64,000 nt of DNA. Origin: Lepeophtheirus salmonis (lineage: Eukaryota > Arthropoda > Copepoda > Siphonostomatoida > Caligidae). Below are positions 25,500 through 37,365 of the stretch, in pieces (position 1 is the first letter of the stretch; each line of letters begins with the position of its first letter). The notes beneath the pieces were generated by a model, which was given only the letters and a program-made list of their open reading frames with translations, was not told where the DNA came from and searched no databases. The stretch is from NCBI RefSeq assembly GCF_016086655.4, contig NC_052135.2:19868363-19932362 (forward strand). Direction: 5' to 3'. The position numbers were made by a program, and so were the translations under genes.

Positions 25500-25690
25500 T
25501 CTTCTTTAACTCTGTGTTACTTACTCTTCAAATCCTAATGCCAGTACTTCCCTGGGTTTCTAGCCACCCCAACTTGTATGGATACTTAAGCAATATAAAA
25601 CTTTGCTTCCCCTTAATAGCTATTACATATGATTTTAAAATCATAAGAGAATAAATTGAATAAATAACATTAAATTTTGTAAAATTTATG
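25500..25690 (-). repeat. dispersed repeat, GGGAAGTACTTG family, inverted copy
   Basis: ACTCTTCAAATCCTAATGCC followed by AGTACTTCCCTGGGTTTCTA and ATAAAACTTTGCTTCCCCTT is the reverse complement of the 17,821 copy with scattered mismatches. Confidence 0.55.
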
Positions 25691-27269
25691 GGATATAATA
25701 TTTTTAAACTGCTAAACTATTAACAAAAAAGACATAACCGATACTGAGTGAGACAAGGCTCCAATTTTGTTGGGAGTTATTAATGACATTATTTTCTGGA
25801 GTGGTCTTGGTCGCAAGACTAAAATATGAAAGAGTTGCTATAGTTTCGGTATCAAAACCATGACATTTCTTTTCTTTCTTTATGTGGTCAGATGGAGTTG
25901 CACTGATTAAGTATAAGTAAACATCATAGTATTACAATTACTCCATCTCACCTAGAAATGTTCTTTGAATTCTATATATGTACATAATATATAGTTCCTT
26001 CCTTAGGAACTACCGGGCGCGAACCTATGCACATCATCACAGTCTTGGTTTTGATCCCTTCAAAATGGTTGTCTCTACCCCTCTAAAGTATTGTCTTAAT
26101 CCCTTCCATACATTGAGTATTTTAAATCCAAGGTAGATTTAGTAATAGTCATGAAAACCTCTCCACCAATCCTACAAAAATAAAAAATGTCAAAAAATTA
26201 AGTTATAACCAAGATACAAGGTAAATCAGTCATATTTTTTTCTCCCGCGTCAGGAAGACTTGACCGGGTGAAAGTTTTTATTAATGTCTCAGTTCATAGC
26301 ACTAAAATCGACAAGCATGAAGAAAGAAAACCAGCCTAAATTTGTAGGTTACTGGTATGACGTCCTGTTTAATATGAATTCAATTGTTTCCACGCGAGGT
26401 TGCAAAGTTTTTTTAAACTTAATTACTTAGATTGTTTGATTTTTAAGCTCTCCACTCTTTCTTTAAGTGCTTTAGATACATCTTTATTTATCAATTTATG
26501 TATGGTATATTATATATTTGTATGCGTACCACTAGGTTTTTAAGATTAAATGTTTGGTGCACTTTATTTTGATTTAAAAAATAACTCTGTGACCATAAAT
26601 CATTTTTTTTTCGTTCTTTTTTTTTTTTTTATAGAAACAATGAAGAAATGCATTATATTACTATGTAATATCTACATCTTATACAGCATAGAATAATAAT
26701 AAAAAAATGAAATAAATAAATGGTCTCCTCATGAAACAATTGACACTCGTGAAGATCCTTATATTTTATTAAGAGAGGAGTGGATACATCAGAATCACTT
26801 TGCAAGTATGTACCTACAAGGGAAGTTTCATCTATGATAATTCCCGTGAAATATTGTTCTCCTACTTTCATTTTTTTATGTTTATTCTCAGGCTTAAACA
26901 ATACCAATATTTTATGAATTTGCACATTTTTTAATATTTAATTTCATATAAAAATCATCCCCTCCCTAATTTTCCTATTTACTATAGCAATTAAGATACT
27001 CTTTTGCCAAGATTTTGAGACATCATTTTATTTTTATACAGATAATTTTTAATGAATTTATTGTTGTACAGAGACCAAATGTAGGTGTTTATTGATTACA
27101 AATAGGTTGATAGGTAGAGTTAAAACAAAATATGACTTTAACGCATGTTATATATTTTTTTAGTTATCAATTGAAGAAGTGTTCTTTAATTATCCAGAGC
27201 TATTATCATTATTCTAATTAACTTAATTAGTTAGAGACAAAGTCTATATATCAAGTAACAACTAGTGAG
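25691..27269. other. unassigned AT-rich DNA
   Basis: No gene recognised. The minus-strand 90-codon frame 26,653-26,925 has a balanced middle part (KMKVGEQYFTGIIIDETSL and following) but no recognisable domain and no firm splice sites. Confidence 0.45.
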
Positions 27270-27515
27270 TATGCAAATGAGGGATGGGGATTAATTCTAA
27301 GGATTTGTTATAGAGTTATTAGTGTATGCAAGCTCTCCTTCGTCTCAAAGTAATATTGAGATCTACATGGGAGTCATTCCTGCCTATCAATCTCGTTGCA
27401 AGATATGGAGTGGGATATAGTTGTATTTCTTTGTTCCCAGCTAATTTAGTATAAAGGCATGACAGCTAAGTTGCTTTTCTTCCAAACATTCTTCAAATTG
27501 TCAGGATTACCATAC
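27270..27515 (+). repeat. SINE-like dispersed repeat, copy 3
   Basis: Contains ATGGAGTGGGATATAG, then GGCATGACAGCTAAGTTGCT and TTCTTCAAATTGTCAGGATT near the 3' end, matching copy 1 and, inverted, copy 2. Among the longer copies. Confidence 0.65.
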
Positions 27516-28054
27516 CATTTTTAGGTTTTTTTTTATTTTTACATGACGAATAGTCTTTCTTTAACCAACTCTACTGACAATGATTTATAATAGAGCTGTA
27601 TAAAATAAGACCTGGGATGTTAGGCAATTTTTAGTCCATGAACAATAAATGATCATATAATCATGAAAATTATTACTGTCAAATGATATTACATATGTCT
27701 TATGTAACATTAATGATTAGCTGATTAAAAATATAAATGAAAGATACGGAAGGAAACGGCTATAAGTAAAGGATTTAAATTTTTTAATTTAAATAAAAAT
27801 TGGTAACTTGTTTTTTTAATAATAGTAGTTTAATCTTGCTTTTATGGAGAAGGAAATAGTCATTTCTTATCAAATCGATCAACCTTTGGTCGATTACTTG
27901 TTATGAATTAATTATTTTTAATGGACACATCAATATATTCCTCGTTATGACCGGAGAAAAAATATAAATTATGTACTGACAACGGTAGTATATATACTTA
28001 GAAAATATGACCAGCCGGTATGCATAAAAAAAGAAATCGTAGAATCAACATAGT

Positions 28055-28270
28055 AGTTCTGAAAATTTGTATAATGTTTAGGAAAACAGCAGCTTAGTTG
28101 CCATGACATTTTATTAGAATAGTAACAATCAGCTATGAAGGGAATATAAGGGAATACCATTATTATTAACACAAGGCCTGCTCTGTATCAAGCAACGACA
28201 TATCCAGGAATTACTACAAAATCGATCTGTAATTATACTCTGATTCCAACAGGGGCTTGCCCCTATAACT
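28055..28270 (-). repeat. SINE-like dispersed repeat, copy 4
   Basis: Inverted copy. GCAGCTTAGTTGCCATGACA, then CAATCAGCTATGAAGGGAAT, and AATTATACTCTGATTCCAAC near the far end agree with copies at 40,212 and 18,533. Confidence 0.6.
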
Positions 28271-28978
28271 CCTGAACAAATCTTTAGTGCAACTCTTGTT
28301 TTTTTTAAGATGAACCACACACAAGTGACCACTTTTTACTTACATTCTCTCTCTTCAAGAAAAAATGAATAGTGATGACGTCTATGGAAAATATATTGAT
28401 ATCATGTCACTTTTCGATTTTGTCCATATATTAGATTATATTTTCTACAACTGTAAATATACTTACCTAGTAGATGGTAAGACTAAGTCCACACTTTCCA
28501 CGGAAGAAGTGGCAATAAATTACAATAAAAATAATGGCATAACTTGTTTATGATTTATGTGTCTGTTTGTGCAAATTGCAATGTGAACAAAATTCCATCA
28601 TGCATGATACATGTACATTTACAACATGCAATCCATCCCGTGTCAGCAGCATTCCCTTCCATTCATTTTGTGGTCGCTAGGAAACAATTGTACGATCTAT
28701 GTATGTGTATTAGACCGTCTTATTGTCGGGTTGATATTTTTCTCACCCTGAACACAAACATTTTGTAACTTTTCGAATTTTGAGGCTTAAATTTTTTGAA
28801 TATATTTTCGCCGACACCTCCATTTCCCTCATTTGTTCCCCCAAGAAGAATCATTAACATGTTCAGGCTAAGAGTCCTTCCTCGGCAATCCAAAGGAGCC
28901 TATAAGCCTTCTTACACTAAAAAAATTAGGTGGTCCCTAACTTAACTTGTACTCTAAGCATGATGACTCTGTAAGAAA
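28271..28978. other. unassigned AT-rich DNA
   Basis: No gene recognised. The frames at 28,365-28,553 and 28,544-28,768 have no motif. Confidence 0.5.
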
Positions 28979-29035
28979 AAAACGTAACCTTGACAATTAG
29001 AAGAATGTTTTTGAAGAGAGCAATTTTTATTAGAT
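28979..29035 (-). repeat. SINE-like dispersed repeat, 3' end only
   Basis: GTAACCTTGACAATTAGAAG and the following GAGAGCAATTTTTATTAGAT correspond to only the last ~55 bp of the family (inverted). Similarity stops afterwards, so this is a 5'-truncated copy. Confidence 0.5.
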
Positions 29036-29938
29036 TACCTAACAAAAAAAAAATCAAAGTTAAATATTTTTATGTTACACTCAATGAACAAAGTTGTATT
29101 ACATTTCACCTCAATAAATCTTCTGCATTGTTATTTTAAAAAAGCAATGAAATTATAATTTACAAATGACTGGCCTCTGAACCATATTTGGCATTGGATA
29201 AGCTATTTTAATTTGAAACAAATGGATTTGTGATATGAAAATATATCTTTTGTACTGCTCTAAGTATCAAAATGCTATATGTCAAAAATTGTACTTTATA
29301 TATTTTTTTATCGTTTGATTTATCAGTAAAAAAATATTGACCACCTTCCCAATTTTTGCCATTAAAATGTTTTGAAAGCCCTCAAGCTTTTTCAAAATCA
29401 GTTTTTACAGTTCCTAGCAGAAAATATCTTTATACAAGTGAAAAAAATTTTAAATTAAATCCAGAACAGTCTAATGTTGATTATGAACAAAAAGAAGAAA
29501 CTATTTTATGATGGTAAAATAATGTTGTACTTACATATTTTTAATTTCTTTAAAATGAAACAGTAATTACAATTTAATTTATTTAAGATACTTGAAATTA
29601 CATACGGATACTCATTTTCTGCTTTTTTAAGTTATATTTTCTTTCTTTTTTTAACAATTATAGTCCCAATAATTAGAAGGTGCAGAGCTTCATGTGTGTA
29701 GTGCATTATGATTAGAGTAATGGACCTGTGCTTTATGTCTATCTCGTAAGTACACCATTCATGTAATGTGATTAGAAATACAATTGGGAAGATAAAATAT
29801 TTTTGTTTAATGTCTAATGATCATTAACTGATTAAAAATGTATTTCTCTATTTTTTTCAATATATTATTGACTAAATTAGTTTTTTAATTCCTGACATAA
29901 CTACTTCGACGAATTCCTGAAATAAAATGGCAGCACAT
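29036..29938. other. unassigned AT-rich DNA
   Basis: Nothing recognisable. Confidence 0.55.
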
Positions 29939-30085
29939 ACATTAGGGTGTCTCGCATTGAGGGGGTTTGTTTAATTTTTCGAATTTGGAAATCAAAATAT
30001 CACCACGAATTGCATATTATTATTAAAATAATTTTTGTAAAACGTTTGGGGTCAGGGTAGGGTTGATACTTAAAGCATACACTTT
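29939..30085 (+). repeat. dispersed repeat, ACATTAGGGTG family copy
   Basis: ACATTAGGGTGTCTCGCATT and a later TATTATTATTAAAATAATTT block match 33,655-33,815 in the same orientation (ACATTAGGGTGGATCCTTTA; TATTATTATAAAAATATTTT). Non-coding. Confidence 0.5.
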
Positions 30086-32569
30086 TTTGTTATATGGTTT
30101 GTTTGTTTTTTCTTCACAAAAATTGAATTTTTTCAAAGAATGATTAGAAGCTTAATCATTTGACATCAAAAACAAGAATACCTTATTTTTTATTAAGGAT
30201 TAACTATTTTTATAGGTTCTGGGGATTATTAATAATTATTATAGTAGAAAAAATTGAAATATTATTGTTTAGATTTTGATTCACAAAGATAAATTTTACA
30301 GAAAATAACATTTGTGTTTTCAATCAAAACAAAATAGGAACAATATGATTATAATATGTTACAAATACCAGTCAAGTTTCTTAAATAATCAAATTTCTCA
30401 ACGAAATTCGTATTAATGAAAAAAATATCAAATATATGCATATTTAAGTTAAAATATTACCCATCTTGCTAATTATTTAGAATGTCTTGCCGTATATATC
30501 TTGATCTGGAATAATTAAATAGTCAAATTCATGGATTGCAAATAACCAGAGATAAGTTTCTGGTATTTTCTCCGAGTCAAGTAGGCCCCTAGATAATTGA
30601 ATTAAAGATTTGGGTGGAAAGGATAACTGAATACCAATTAGTGATTTGTAACTCTAGCCTTTTTAAAACAAAACAAAACCCATCATCAGCTTAGAATAAT
30701 GCACAAATTAAATTAAGTTGGGCAACGTAAGTTCCGTGTGACTGATGAGTATTGACGGCGCAACATTTTTTGAAAGACAATAACAGTGCAAAGTTGTGTG
30801 GTTATATGGACATTAATATATAAAGGCCATTTTAATTAAATAACCCTTCCCAATTTTGAATTGGCTCTTGTACCCATGGGGATGAGTGAGAGCGGAGGAA
30901 ACAAACATTTTATAATTAATGTTCTATCTCAATTAATCAAGAACATTTACCACTGAGTTTTCAGAAGATATCATGACGTCACAAAAGATATGAAAATTCA
31001 AGAAAACTGGGATCTCCGGAAATATAATAGCTTGTGTCTTGACTAAATAGTTGCAACAGAAATTATTTGGAAAATGTCTGATAAACTTGGAGAACGTTAT
31101 GTTTTTTTTTATATTATTAGGATCAAGAATAAAAGGAATGGCCAGTATCATCAGAAACATTCACATATTAGACAAGTCCTGTCAAGATGAGAAAGAGAAT
31201 TTTTAATGACTCAAAAGAGCCAAGATCTTTTTACGTGGCGAATGTTCTCTTTTAAAAGTATTGTCAATACTCAACTTAGCTTCAAAGTTATTTCTCGAAG
31301 AAGGTCATCCATTTACTTTTTGACAACCCTCTCTTCAACTATGAACAACATAAGTAGTCCTTTTTTTCTTCAATACTTTTTCTCATATGCACAGCATCTT
31401 TCTTCCAAAGAGACATTGGTGTAAATCTCGGGAGCGAAACACATTGTAAATTTGTTGAAATAGAATGGTTAATGATTATATCTAAAATAATTGGATTGTG
31501 ATCATGAAACTCTATTTTTTTCAGAGTATCAACTGCAAAAAGAGATAGGACAGTTATTTCATCATTTTATTTTTATTAGTCAGTGAAATTGGAATACTCA
31601 TTACATCTCTTGATATTTCATTCTCAAAAAAGTGGCGGAATAAGAAATTTTAAATTAACCAGTACCAAGCCAATCACATCTTTCCTATAGATGAGACTAT
31701 TCACCCTTTAGTATTACAAATATGTATACATTCAGCAACGGATAACACATATACTTATATTGTTTAAGTTTTAACAAATTAACGTTCAAAATAGTATAAA
31801 TAACCTGATACAAAATATATAAAAGTTGTTTATATCTAAGGAAATACATTTTAATATATTAAAAGTAGGGCGATTTTGTTTGTGACTAATAACGATTATT
31901 TAGTGATAAAATTTATTGATCAATTTTTGGCCTATGAAACAACTTTTGAGATCCTAATAAACTCGTAAATAATAAAAAATGTGAGGACTTCAATAGTATA
32001 ATTTTCCTTATCATTAGGGAGTTGGCTCATATGTTAAGTTTTGTAGCAAATATATTGCTAATATTTTAAGACAAATGCAAAAGCATTTGAAGAAATTTAC
32101 CCAAAAAATGTTATAGGATTGAATGTACTGAATTTTACATATTAAATTGTGAAACTATAAGTTTCAAAAACGAAAAATTTATTTTTCCTTTTTTTACTTA
32201 ATCTTGTGAATTTCTTTTCTATGTCTAAAGCTTACTGTTTTTAAAGGTAAATTTTAATATTTCTGAATGAAATTTTTCCATTTTGTTGAATTTTTTTCGA
32301 CTCAATTGTGAAGTAACATTTTTTTTTAAAACGGCCATTTCAGTTTATTTTTAGTGATTACATATATAATCAAAATTTTATAAGTTACCTGTCGTTTTTT
32401 TTTTGTTTGTTTTTTTGCTTACTCTAATTCTACAAGGGTACGACACTGCCCCTTTCAACATCTGGTAAATAAACAATGCCACCTTTGGAATGAAAAGGAA
32501 GGTTAGTAACAACCAAAGTACTTAATTTTAAATACATATTTTTTTCAAAAAATGGTCTATGTAAGTTGG
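30086..32569. other. unassigned AT-rich DNA
   Basis: No gene recognised. The frames at 30,933-31,160 (-) and 31,206-31,424 (+) lack motifs. Confidence 0.5.
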
Positions 32570-33185
32570 TTAAGTTAATGTAACTTAGATAAGTTAAATA
32601 GTTTAACTTTTAGCTTAACTAGTTAACTATTTAAATAGCGTTATTTTAAATATAACTTAACTAATTTTTTTTTTATTTTCAAAATCAACTTTAACTTAAC
32701 TAGTCAATTTTTTAAACTGTATTATCTTTACTTGATTAGGTTAAAGTAAAAATCCACGTCGTTGAACAAATTGATTCCACATTAGCCGCCTTCGATAGTT
32801 ATCATACGAGACAAGTTCTGCTTGTATTGCCTTTTCACATGTTGTTGGGAGTTTTAATTTGTACTTTTTTCTTGAGCATTCACTTAGAAGTGAAAACATC
32901 CCAGACAAACTGACAAAATAATCTTTACTATGTAGCCTTGATAAATCTCTTAATTTACAGTTACTTAAACTTTTATTTTTTTATTTGGAAATTAACATGA
33001 ACTTAAACAAAGTTGAGAAAGTTAATTGAATTTAATTAATCTAAAGTTAATTAACTTAAGCTTAACTTGTTGAAAAAGATAACCTTGAAATTAACTTTAA
33101 CTGAAACAGTTAATTATTTACATCAAAATTAACTTTAACTCAACTAGTTATTAAAAAATTAAATAATAATTAACTTGTTCATCAC
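32570..33185. repeat. TTAACTTAACTAGTTAA repeat clusters flanking a coding fragment
   Basis: Degenerate units built on CTTTAACTTAACTAGT recur on the left (32,570-32,720) and right (33,020-33,185). For instance AAAATCAACTTTAACTTAAC on the left and AAAATTAACTTTAACTCAAC on the right lie in direct orientation with a ~38-40 bp unit. Palindromic CTAGTTAA/TTAACTAG cores occur on both sides. Between the clusters lies the minus-strand frame at 32,755-32,950. The arrangement resembles subterminal transposase-binding repeats around a DNA transposon remnant, but no exact TIR or target duplication was found. Confidence 0.4.
32753..32950 (-). pseudogene. unrecognised coding fragment (~65 codons)
   Basis: An open stretch without a clear start. 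It contains KDYFVSLSGMFSLLSECSRK, then YKLKLPTTCEKAIQAELVSY and RRRLMWNQFVQRRGFLL before a stop. Composition is protein-like and less AT-driven than the surroundings. I do not recognise the family. Its position between two repeat clusters suggests it came from a mobile element. Confidence 0.3.
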
Positions 33186-33654
33186 GGGTTATAACTACTA
33201 TCAGGGATTTTGGATTTTTTGAAAAAAAATATGTAATATATTTTCTTTAACGCGGATTTCGGATTTTTTGAAATGACTTCAAAATTAATGAATAAAAAAC
33301 TCCTAAACATGTGTGATTTCAAAATATTGGATTTTTCATTTTTTTTTTTTAAATGTCATACTTTTATTTAAGATATTTGACTAAGTGGCATTGGCGATTG
33401 GGTACGTTACTAGAATGTATGTGCTACATATGTGAAAAGTCAGTGTAGGTCGTCGACTCACTCCTGCGTGTATGTGTGGGAATAAATAGATTCTTCTGGA
33501 TACATAATTATTTGAAACATAACTTCCTATTTTGTTAATATATCTATAGTTGTGTGAGTGTGTGTATAAAAATGAGCCAATTCAATGATTTATTCTTTGT
33601 TGATTAAGATTAATTGCCAATTTAAATTTCAGATCTTGCCAACATTATTTGCAT
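33186..33654. other. unassigned AT-rich DNA
   Basis: Nothing recognisable. Confidence 0.55.
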
Positions 33655-33815
33655 ACACATTAGGGTGGATCCTTTAGAGGGGATTTGATCAACTTTTTGA
33701 ATTTTTGAAAACTGGTTAATGGAAACAGCTAGTCTTGTATTATTATAAAAATATTTTTTGTTTAATACTAGTTCGAGGAAGTAGGGTTCAGGTGTTGTTT
33801 CCCAATACATATACA
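33655..33815 (+). repeat. dispersed repeat, ACATTAGGGTG family copy
   Basis: Begins ACACATTAGGGTGGATCC and ends ..CCCAATACATATACATTTTT. It matches 29,939 (same orientation) and 1,925 (inverted). The minus-strand 64-codon frame over it is a chance frame in the repeat. Confidence 0.55.
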
Positions 33816-33934
33816 TTTTTTAAATGCGTATGTGTAATAATGAAAAAAATATTTATATAATCCACGAAATATAAAAATAAAGTGTTAATTGAATAAATTA
33901 ATTTCAAAATACATTTAACTGTCCTACAAAAAGG

Positions 33935-34022
33935 AATAGAAAAGTTTTTCATATTACTACAAATAACCTAATACCCCACTTCATCTTTTTCTAAAACTCT
34001 GATTTTTGACCCACTCTACTAT
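33935..34022 (-). repeat. dispersed repeat, GTGGGTCAAAAATCTGAAT type, inverted
   Basis: CTCTGATTTTTGACCCACTC at the right edge is the inverse of the 14,820 motif. The left part shares no long match. Non-coding. Confidence 0.4.
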
Positions 34023-34731
34023 ACAAAAAAATGAAGTTGGTTGCTTCTTTTCTTCTTCTTTTATTTATTGTTTTTTAAAGATAACAACAGTAGATGCCTA
34101 CTTCTACCCTTCGATCCTTTCTTAAAAGTATTTAAGAATATTATCATTCACAAAATAAGAAAAAAAAGAAGTAATTAATTGCTAAACTTGAATTAATGTG
34201 ATAATTTTTTTGTCATCTTTATTGAGCTATTCATTTATGGGGTAGGAGTGTCTTTAATTGTATTTTGTGTTCTTGTATATAAGTGCACATTTTTTTACCT
34301 ACCTATATGTATCAGCTTATAAAATATTCATATAATGTTGATATAAAATAATATTTTTTCAATAATCACAATAAATTGGAAAAATATTTTTCCTAAACAA
34401 CTCATGATTTGATGAAATTAAGTTAACTTTTTTAAAAATGCCGTGTAAACCAAAATTCTTTTTTTTTACAATAAGTGAAACACTTTATTAGAGAAACTGC
34501 ATTAAGTTTCATCTTTGGTTGTAAATTTGGCCAATTATTCTTAATCGACTAATTTAATTGGGCACTGATATGTATCGTGGGCTTTGTGCAATAGTTTTTT
34601 GTTTTGTTTTTAGTATTATATGTTAATATCAAATTATAATTCCTCATATTTCACAACTTATATAAGAAAATAGTAAATACCTTCAGTAACACTTATGTAT
34701 ATTACAAAAATGAACACACATATTATAAATA
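34023..34731. other. unassigned AT-rich DNA
   Basis: Nothing recognisable before the TA that precedes the mariner end at 34,732. Confidence 0.55.
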
Positions 34732-35058
34732 CCGATTGGTCCATTAAAATCTGAACACTTTGAATTTTAAAATTCAACAAGACAAAATTTTTATCAAAGT
34801 TCATATATTCCCTAACTGGAGACTGTAAAGGTATACTTAGTATTAGGAGAAGTGTCCGATGTATAAGAAAAAAAATTAGTTCCTATAGAAAATATTTATT
34901 TTATTCTCCAGTGATAATAGTAGCAAATATCTTTTCTAAAATGTATCTACGACTTTTATTTGGGCCTTGGATGACAAATTTCAACATCAAACATGATTTT
35001 AGATGTATTAGATTTGATTCTGAGAACATTTATACCTTTATATGGACCAAAAAATGCA

Positions 35059-35330
35059 GGTTGACGATCCCCTTTGTTTGTGAGGGGGGAGGAGATTTTG
35101 GCAAAGAGGAGAGAAAGAAAGTGTTTGGGAGCAGAGGAGAGGGCAGCAGTGGAAAGGAAGGCGATACTAGATGGAATCATCAAAGATGAGGATCTTGTGG
35201 CCAAATTAAAGGAATACAGACCTAAAAGTCCCTGCCTATCATTGAAAAAAACTGCTGAACAAGCTGAATTTCATATTGAAGAAAAATCGACAATATGTTT
35301 TAATATATTCCTACCATGAGCTGTAGCAAG
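35059..35330 (+). other. coding-like patch inside the mariner insertion
   Basis: A conspicuously G-rich, purine-rich stretch in AT-rich surroundings. The frame 35,074-35,319 opens at a TTG and reads RGEEILAKRRERKCLGAEER, then AAVERKAILDGIIKDEDLVA and KLKEYRPKSP. It is highly charged, helical and Lys/Glu-rich, with no known motif. It may be a piece of a host gene or element carried into the mariner. A second possible open stretch (MTEDLRHLASRILAKLKLRE, about 35,620-35,730) follows in the same strand. Function unknown. Confidence 0.25.
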
Positions 35331-36042
35331 AGTTGAGAGATTTTTGAAGTTTTAAAGATTTAACCATTATAAGACTGTCTCTTATCCGTTATTTAGATTG
35401 CTCTGCAAAAGACTGGAGGAGAAAGACGGAAAGGGAAATTTTTTGAATATTTTTCAATGCTTAAAAAGTGTTAAAGGCTAATAGGTAGAAGCCTACAAGC
35501 TCATAAAAACTCTAAGGCACTTTTATTTATAATTTTATTGGAAAACCCAAGGAGAAAAGGCTGTGTTATTTTAAATGTGGTGAACTCTACACCAAACTTC
35601 ATATTTAAAGAGAGTGTGAAATGACGGAAGACTTAAGGCATCTTGCATCTAGAATCCTTGCAAAATTAAAATTAAGGGAAAGGGAAGTTATAACAGAAAA
35701 CTTATTAGTTTTAATGGGCCTTTGGAGCCGCTGAAATATCACCTAGCTTTGTAACTCATATCAATTGGATATTTTGATTTACAAATATGGTTTCTACTTT
35801 ACTAATTGATCATACCAATCTTCTTAAAAAACCAATAATTTGGTTCAAAGAATTCCAAAACAAGCACAGAATCATCCCAACGAGGAAGTTTGAACGTCAC
35901 TTTTATATTTTAAAGCTATTTTATGTTCTATTAATTATTAATCATTTGTTTAAAAATATATAGGGATAAATAGAAAATAAAAAAGACCAAATTTAATAAT
36001 TAACTAATATGTATACGTTTTCACCAAAATCTCTGAGCTCTC

Positions 36043-36640
36043 TTAATCATTAATGTAGCCGCCCTTAGTGTCAATGATGGCTTCCAGGTAGCGGTGGAAG
36101 GGCTGGTACCCGATGCAGATGTATTCCTCTGTTATAACGTCCCATTACTACCTGACTGTGGCTTCGAGGGGATCGGTGTTTGAAGGACAAACACTGCAGG
36201 TCTTCCCTTATACATGCACTCCAGAGATGTAGTCAAGAGGGTTGGCATCAAGATTGTATGGGACCAAATGTGTCAAAAAAAGAGTTCAAAAGAACTCAAA
36301 CGACTCATTTAAAAGAGTTTTGCTACGGAAGAGATAAGTTTCTTTCCTTGCTAGTGTCGAAAGTGGCATCTCCACACTTATAAAGCTATTTCCACTCACT
36401 TTTTTGATAACTCTGGAGAGTCTTATGTGAAACTTTCAGATCTATTGCATGAGCCTTCATGGACTTGAGGGGATTGGTCTGGGCATTCTTTTTAAGTCAT
36501 TCAGGTCCATTTTCTCTTTTTGACAGATTCATTTTCCCTCCAACGTTTCAGCCATGCTGACAGTGTAGACAGTGGTCCTGGAGATGGACAGCTGCTCAGA
36601 TTGTTAGAATGAAAATTCGTAGATCATATTCAACTCTCAT
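36043..36640 (-). pseudogene. mariner-type transposase pseudogene
   Basis: Begins near ATG 36,638-36,640 and stops at 36,043-36,045. The HTH (LSISRTTVYTV, about 36,561-36,590), a second DNA-binding block (KSMKAHAIDLKVSHKTLQSY) and the third catalytic block (NPLDYISGVHV, Asp 36,232-36,234) are readable in different frames. The C-terminus ends EAIIDTKGGYIND. Between the second HTH and NPLDY only ~60 codons remain where ~190 are expected, so the first two catalytic Asp are missing. Multiple stops and frameshifts. Inactive. Confidence 0.8.
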
Positions 36641-36795
36641 TTTCTCAACTTTTATTTCAGCTAACAAGTCAACATTTTTTTTTTGTAAACAATTATTTAT
36701 GCTTTAATATATTGAAATATAAATTAATTTCAATCACTCAACCTTCATTAAATGTTGAATTAATAGATGTTCAGATTTCAATGTACCACCTTGTA

Positions 36796-37194
36796 TTTAG
36801 CTATGAGTATCTTGAAGGTGACCAATTCACATGGATGCATATTTTCCAAGTGTTAGATTTTGATGTTTAAGACCTGTAAGTACATAAATCATTATTTACA
36901 CTTTGCAAAAATACAACGATAATAATAATATATATATTTATATATGGTTTTGTCCATTTCGATAATAGCCACTGCGTCTTTTTAGACTTGAATTGACATT
37001 ACTCATTACGTGCACCGAATATCTGATGAAAATATGGCTAATTTGCTCAAAAATAAAAAAACAGAGAAATTTGTACATCTCATTTAAAGACTTGAGGCAA
37101 ATACTGTAATGACAGCTGATCCCTTCCTTTGCACAAGGGTAACCTTATTAAATTAAACGTTAATTAATATCACTTGGCTTACAGTTTTAACGAT
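36796..37194. other. unassigned AT-rich DNA
   Basis: Nothing recognisable apart from a short ATA-rich tract at about 36,925-36,945. Confidence 0.55.
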
Positions 37195-37365
37195 TACATT
37201 GATATGCATAGCACGAGTTGACTTTTCGTCAATACACTTTTTTGGTCGTGTTGTGTATTTCAAAATTATACAATCCACAGCTCCATTAAAAATTAGCTCG
37301 TTCATCACTTACTAAATAAGCTTTTGTGTTACGGATTGGATTGGGTTATTGAATTGAAAAAGTGG
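37195..37365 (+). repeat. dispersed repeat, ACACAACCCGGTCCAC family copy 2
   Basis: Same orientation as 15,640 and inverted relative to 49,790. The block GTGTATTTCAAAATTATACA matches GTGTATTTCACAATTATAAA of the reversed third copy. Confidence 0.6.

Larger units (their letters stand above)
34732..36793 (-). mobile_element. Tc1/mariner-type transposon enlarged by an internal insertion, 2,062 bp
   Basis: The left end reads CCGATTGGTCCATTAAAATC then TGAACA. The right end, read inverted, is CAAGGTGGTACATTGAAATC then TGAACA. They agree at 19 of 26 positions, and TA flanks both sides (34,730-34,731; 36,794-36,795). The transposase remnant occupies only 36,043-36,640. In a normal ~1.3 kb mariner the left end should lie shortly after the stop codon at 36,043, yet it lies 1.3 kb away. 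About 1.2 kb of foreign or duplicated DNA therefore appears to sit between them. Confidence 0.65.

Noticed and set aside
26653..26925. 90-codon minus-strand frame
   Set aside because: Partly protein-like, but the N- and C-terminal thirds are AT-driven and no domain or splice structure supports it.
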